From the NCBI GenBank assembly GCA_020796225.1, contig CM036767.1:17080427-17144426 (forward strand): DNA of 64,000 nt, written 5' to 3'. Below the pieces are notes generated by a model. It saw nothing but the letters and a program-made list of their open reading frames with translations, did not search any database and was not told the origin of the DNA. Source of the stretch: Arion vulgaris (lineage: Eukaryota; Mollusca; Gastropoda; Stylommatophora; Arionidae). A program made the translations under genes and the position numbers. This document shows, piece after piece, positions 59,517 to 64,000 of this stretch (the stretch's first letter is position 1; each line of letters begins with the position of its first letter).

Positions 59517-59714
59517 CTGTAATCCAGTAAAAGCTGTATAAGTAAACAGCCACACAATGCTGTTGACGAGAATATTAACTTTAATTTGACGAACATGTTG
59601 TGCCGTCTCCTCAACTCCCCGTGCCACATGCAAATCTTCCTGAACATTAATTTGCAGTCTTTTCGTCTCCTTTAACTCCTTTGTGCTGTCATCCTTCTTG
59701 CTATCTTTCTTCAT
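59517..59714 (-). CDS. UNC93A-like: UNC93A-like exon 1, distal duplicate
   Basis: 66 codons, identical in protein to 54215-54412. The one coding change seen is GGG to GGA (Gly) four codons before the donor, a silent one. Start context, upstream TGA and donor CAG|GTGAGT are all kept. It lies farther 5' than the proximal exon 1, so it could serve as an alternative first exon spliced over 8.6 kb to exon 2, or be part of a duplicated but incomplete gene. Confidence 0.8.
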
Positions 59715-59831
59715 CCTTTCAACTTGTTTTCATTACCTCCAACACAACTCAAGAAAACTAGTAAAAATGCGGATAATTAAACCTCACACGGCCCAACAGT
59801 CTTTGCTCAACAAGAAGAAGATTGTAACATT

Positions 59832-61108
59832 TGATATCTGCGATTGTGGTACTGCTGGTATCTGGGATTGTGGTACTGCTGGTATCTGGGATTGTGGTAC
59901 TGCTGGTATCTGCGATTGTGGTACTGCTGATATCTGCGATTGTGGTACTGCTGGTATCTGGGATTGTGGTACTGCTGGTATCTGGGATTGTGGTACTGCT
60001 GGTATCTGGGATTGTGGTACTGCTGGTATCTGGGATTGTGGTACTGCTGGTATCTGGGATTGTGGTACTGCTGGTATCTGGGATTGTGGTACTGCTGGTA
60101 TCTGGGATTGTGGTACTGCTGGTATCTGCGATTGTGGTACTGCTGATATCTGCGATTGTGATACTGCTGGTATTTGCGATTGTGGTACTGCTGGTATTTG
60201 CGATTGTGGTACTGCTGGTATTTGCGATTGTGATACTGCTGGTATTTGCGATTGTGATACTGCTGGTATCTGCGATTGTGGTACTGCTGGTATTTGCGAT
60301 TGTGGTACTGCTGGTATTTGCGATTGTGGTACTGCTGGTATTTGCGATTGTGATACTGCTGGTATTTGCGATTGTGATACTGCTGGTATCTGCGATTGTG
60401 GTACTGCTGGTATTTGCGATTGTGGTACTGCTGGTATTTGCGATTGTGGTACTGCTGGTATTTGCGATTGTGATACTGCTGGTATTTGCGATTGTGATAC
60501 TGCTGGTATCTGCGATTGTGGTACTGCTGGTATTTGCGATTGTGGTACTGCTGGTATTTGCGATTGTGGTACTGCTGGTATTTGCGATTGTGGTACTGCT
60601 GGTATCTGCGATTGTGGTACTGCTGGTATCTGCGATTGTGGTACTGCTGGTATCTGCGATTGTGGTACTGCTGGTATTTGCGATTGTGGTACTGCTGGTA
60701 TCTGCGATTGTGGTACTGCTGGTATTTGCGATTGTGGTACTGCTGGTATCTGCGATTGTGGTACTGCTGATATCTGCGATTGTGATACTGCTGGTATTTG
60801 CGATTGTGGTACTGCTGGTATTTGCGATTGTGGTACTGCTGGTATCTGCGATTGTGATACTGCTGGTATTTGCGATTGTGGTACTGCTGGTATCTGCGAT
60901 TGTGGTACTGCTGGTATTTGCGATTGTGGTACTGCTGGTATCTGCGATTGTGGTACTGCTGGTATTTGCGATTGTGATACTGCTGGTATTTGCGATTGTG
61001 GTACTGCTGGTATCTGCGATTGTGGTACTGCTGGTATTTGCGATTGTGGTACTGCTGGTATCTGCGATTGTGATACTGCTGGTATTTGCGATTGTGGTAC
61101 TGCTACAA
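59832..61108. repeat. 24-bp satellite, copy 2
   Basis: Same unit order and length as 54530-55806, including the threefold 120-bp higher-order block. Confidence 0.95.
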
Positions 61109-61261
61109 CAGCTAATGGAATCTATGTCAAAAGTTTCTAACGTATGAATATAGTAGAGAACTGTCATAGGCGTTACCAGAATCATTATATGGTAGGTTCC
61201 ATTGAAATATCAACAGATTGTACTGGTCACTGTTTTCTGTAAATAAAAAAAATGTGAAAGT

Positions 61262-61387
61262 ATATTGATTGATTTGATAGGATCATCATCACTGCACTTC
61301 GGTGAGTAACCATGTGTGATCGGATCGCTTTCTTACACAGGAAGATCTCAGCTGCAGTGCACGAACTCCGTAGCAACGGCGTGGGTT
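61262..61387 (-). mobile_element. SINE family D 3' end (unit copy 2)
   Basis: Identical in position and extent to 55960-56085 within the unit. Confidence 0.7.
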
Positions 61388-61802
61388 ATAAAGCCCAAAC
61401 ATACGACAACAGATGATCGTTAAAGAGTATTAAACACACGAGACAGCCAAAATGTGATTGTTTGAATGACTAGTCCTAGAAGGGTTGAGAATGTTCTTAA
61501 ACCGGAACGACCTCACCTAGTCAGAAAGGTTGCAAAGTAGTAAATACTATTTGGCGTAGATTCAAGAACAAATATACGGAATTAAAAATATCATTAAAGA
61601 GTGCTTCTCATACGATGCGTGTGGAACGACGTTATCACAGGCAGAAAAGGGCAGTAAATCCGATAGAGAAGTTGCACTTTACTAATTGTCACTGGCCGTA
61701 AAAGTTCCGAGGATACGAGGACTTAAGGCAAGTGGTTCGAACTACAGGTTTAATGTAAAGATCATACTTGAAAGATCTAATCTTCAAGTACCTCTGAAGT
61801 AC

Positions 61803-63439
61803 CATCCTCACCACCAGCATTGCTGTCATAAGCACCCTCATCACCAATCTTGCTGTCATCAACATCTTCATCACCAACATTGCTGTCATAAGCATTATCA
61901 CCACCAACAAAGATGTTATTAGCATCTTCACCATTAGGATCGCGGTCATCAGTATCACCACCGTCAGTATAACCACCATCCCACATCGCTGCTTTTAGTA
62001 TCACCACCGTCAGCGTAACCACCATCCCACATCGCTGCTTTCAGTATCACCACCGTCAGTATAACCACCATCACACATCGCTGCTTTCAGTATCACCACC
62101 GTCAGAATAACCACCATCACACATCGCTGCTTTCAGTATCACCACCGTCAGTATAACCACCATCACACATCGCTGCTTTCAGTATCACCACCGTCAGAAT
62201 AATCACCATCACACATCGCTGCTTTCAGTATCACCACCGTCAGTATAACCACAATCCCCATCGCTGCTTTCAGTATCACCACCATGAAAATTAATGTCAT
62301 CAGCATCCTCACTATCAGTATCATCACCATCTGCATCGCCATCATCAGCATTGCTGACATCTACATCTTCCCCACCACCCCCAGCATCGCTTTAATCACC
62401 ACCATCATCAACACTCCCATCAGATTCACTACCATAAGCACCGCCATTGCCACCACCAGCACCATCATCATCCTCATCAGCTTCACCGCTATCAGCAATG
62501 TCGTCATAATCCCCCAGTATCACCACCACCACAATCATCATCAATATCACAACCTACATACCCAACACCACAACCCTGAGTATCGTCATCACTACTCCCA
62601 CCATCATCTTGTCATCATCATCATCATCCCTATCAGTATCGCTATCATTACCACCACCACCACCATCACCATTTATAGTTGCTACGTTCGTCACAATTAA
62701 CATCATCATAGTAACAATCTGATTAACATATTCCTTACATAACTGACATCATATTGCTTACATAACTAACTGACATCATATTGCTTACATAACTGACATC
62801 ATATTGCTGACACAACTGACATCATATTGCTTACATAACTGACATCATATTGCTGACACAACTGACATCATATCACCCCGGGCAGACCCATAAGTCCTCA
62901 GTCACCCTCAAACAATATCAAAAGGTATTTATACAGGTGGTTTCCAATTATAAATAAAATAAAATTTGCTGTTACTTTCTCAGACCTTAGGGTATAAAAT
63001 CACCTCATTTTCCATCTCTCTCATGTGTTTCCGGACTCGCAAGGAGAAAAGAAAAATAACACTCCAACCACCACAAGGCATCACGAATCTGAACCCAGTC
63101 ACTTGTGAACGATTTTCACTAGATCTCTATACATGTTGCTGGAGCGCCTGTGTGGTGCTGGGACTCGCAGGGGGAGCAAAGAATAGTAACACTTCAACCA
63201 ACACAATGCAGGCCGTATGAAGCGACTGAGGTGGGGGCCTAGGGAAGCTACCCTGGTAAATAAAAAGCTGCGCAGAAATCGGATGTTCTGGCCTACTTGT
63301 AGGTGCATAACTTGCACAACGGACAATCACTCTTAAGCTCAGATCACATACAAATCACAATTAGTGGTTTAACAGGGTGTCGATATAGAGAGTTCGAAGA
63401 AGAAGAAGAAGAAGAAGACTTCCCATCTCTATGCAGGAG
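61803..63439. repeat. Tandem segmental duplication, copy 3 (partial)
   Basis: It matches the first 1.63 kb of copy 2. Noted differences are mostly single-base run-length changes (TCCGGACTC for TCCGGGACTC, GGGGGAGCAAAG for GGGGAGCAAG, AAAAATAAC for AAAATAAC). It includes the CAC/ATC array (61803-62700), short TTGCTTACATAA repeats and the E1 SINE. It stops at GCAGGAG, where an LTR begins. Confidence 0.95.
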
Positions 63440-64000
63440 TGTCATAGTTCCCCAGATGGCAGCGGAGAAGTGGACAGTTAGCCAGATAGTTAGTGTAGTA
63501 TAATTAGATTATTTAATAGTTGAGACTATGTGTTGTACTCTCTATGTAGAAGTGCAACACATAACTACGAGACATGACGCTTTGTGTAGAAAAGAGTGAC
63601 GATTTAGTAACGGTTGCGAAGGAGTGAAAAAATAGGAGAGACAACATAAACAATTGACAGATGGACGTGTTCTTAAGCAAGAACGTTTATGCTTATAGAT
63701 CAATAAACATGTCGCATGCCATCAAGCATTGAGTTTGTATATTATTACCATATGTTATGGATCATCAGTCATCATGAGAGAATGGGAATTGTAGGACCAT
63801 AAACCAACAAATGCTCTTATAATAAATTATCACATCTTTGAATAAGACCATCATCAAAGATAGCAACCTACATGTATACTAAGATAGCACCCTACTTCAA
63901 TACCAACGATTGCAACCTATCTCAATGCCAACGATTGCACCCTACTTCAATGGTGTCAAGAATAAACAAAACAACAACTGCCCACCGTGTTTAGTCACGT
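63440..64000 (+). mobile_element. LTR-type element inserted in copy 3, running off the window
   Basis: It starts TGTCATAGTTCCCCAGATGG and resembles the solo LTR at 3003-3432 (opposite strand) over about 270 bp: TAGTTGAGACTATGTGTTG, GTGCAACACATAACTACGAG, GACGATTTAGTAACGGTTG and a CAATAAA word. It interrupts the SINE G sequence that continues in copies 1 and 2. The right border of the LTR was not found and the unit does not resume before 64000, so a longer element is likely. A short repeat (CAACGATTGCA.CCTA) lies at 63900-63950. Confidence 0.65.

Larger units (their letters stand above)
56501..61802. repeat. Tandem segmental duplication, copy 2 (5302 bp)
   Basis: It has the same order of parts as copy 1. 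Its 28-bp and 24-bp arrays are the same length as those of copy 1. Differences from copy 1 are few substitutions (for example CTTTTAGTATC and CAGCGTAACC near 56690-56715) and fewer TTGCTTACATAA units. Confidence 0.95.

Overview
This is non-coding-rich animal DNA: AT-rich, with spliceosomal introns, several tRNA-derived SINE families, non-LTR retroelement debris, small DNA transposons and an unusual density of minisatellites. There are no operons, CRISPR arrays or structural RNA genes. The retroelement types and the gene architecture suggest an invertebrate, most likely a mollusc and perhaps a gastropod. That placement is an inference from general resemblance, not from a marker gene.

Only one host gene can be supported. 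It is an UNC93A-like multi-pass membrane protein of the major facilitator superfamily, on the minus strand. Seven coding exons (54215-54412, 50741-50920, 48223-48334, 45245-45312, 43014-43271, 40704-40853, 37737-38004) join in frame with GT/AG boundaries into 411 codons. Most of these exons are too short to stand out as long open frames. The C-terminal exon or exons were not found.

Layout. 0.1-3.5 kb: piggyBac-like and hAT-like MITEs, SINEs, and a LINE reverse-transcriptase fragment split by a solo LTR. 3.7-6.3 kb: a 31-bp satellite. 6.4-12.4 kb: SINEs, LINE tails, hAT MITEs with a nested SINE, and a SINE whose inside has expanded into a 30-bp minisatellite. 12.7-16.9 kb: a broken non-LTR reverse transcriptase and retroelement C-terminal tails. 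17-26.5 kb: SINEs, a TA-flanked MITE, and two Penelope-like 3' ends in opposite orientation. 26.8-28.8 kb: 46-, 18- and 51-bp arrays. 28.9-31.8 kb: a hAT-like element, a second reverse-transcriptase fragment and a non-LTR element with an RNase H domain interrupted by a SINE. 32-37.6 kb: 55- and 19-bp arrays, SINEs, MITE. 37.7-54.4 kb: the UNC93A-like gene, its introns filled with repeats.

From 51.1 kb to the end, a 5.3-kb unit is repeated in tandem: two full copies (51109-56500 and 56501-61802) and a third that is cut at 63439 by an LTR-type element running to the window edge. Each full unit carries UNC93A exon 1. On one side of the exon is a 28-bp array in which every unit reproduces the exon's own splice donor. 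On the other, upstream, side is a 24-bp array that is open in nearly all frames. The gene therefore has two near-identical candidate first exons, each followed by about 40 decoy splice donors. This exon-1/decoy-donor/satellite cassette is the most interesting thing in the window. It could be real recent amplification or partly an assembly artefact; copies 2 and 3 differ mainly by single-base run-length changes.
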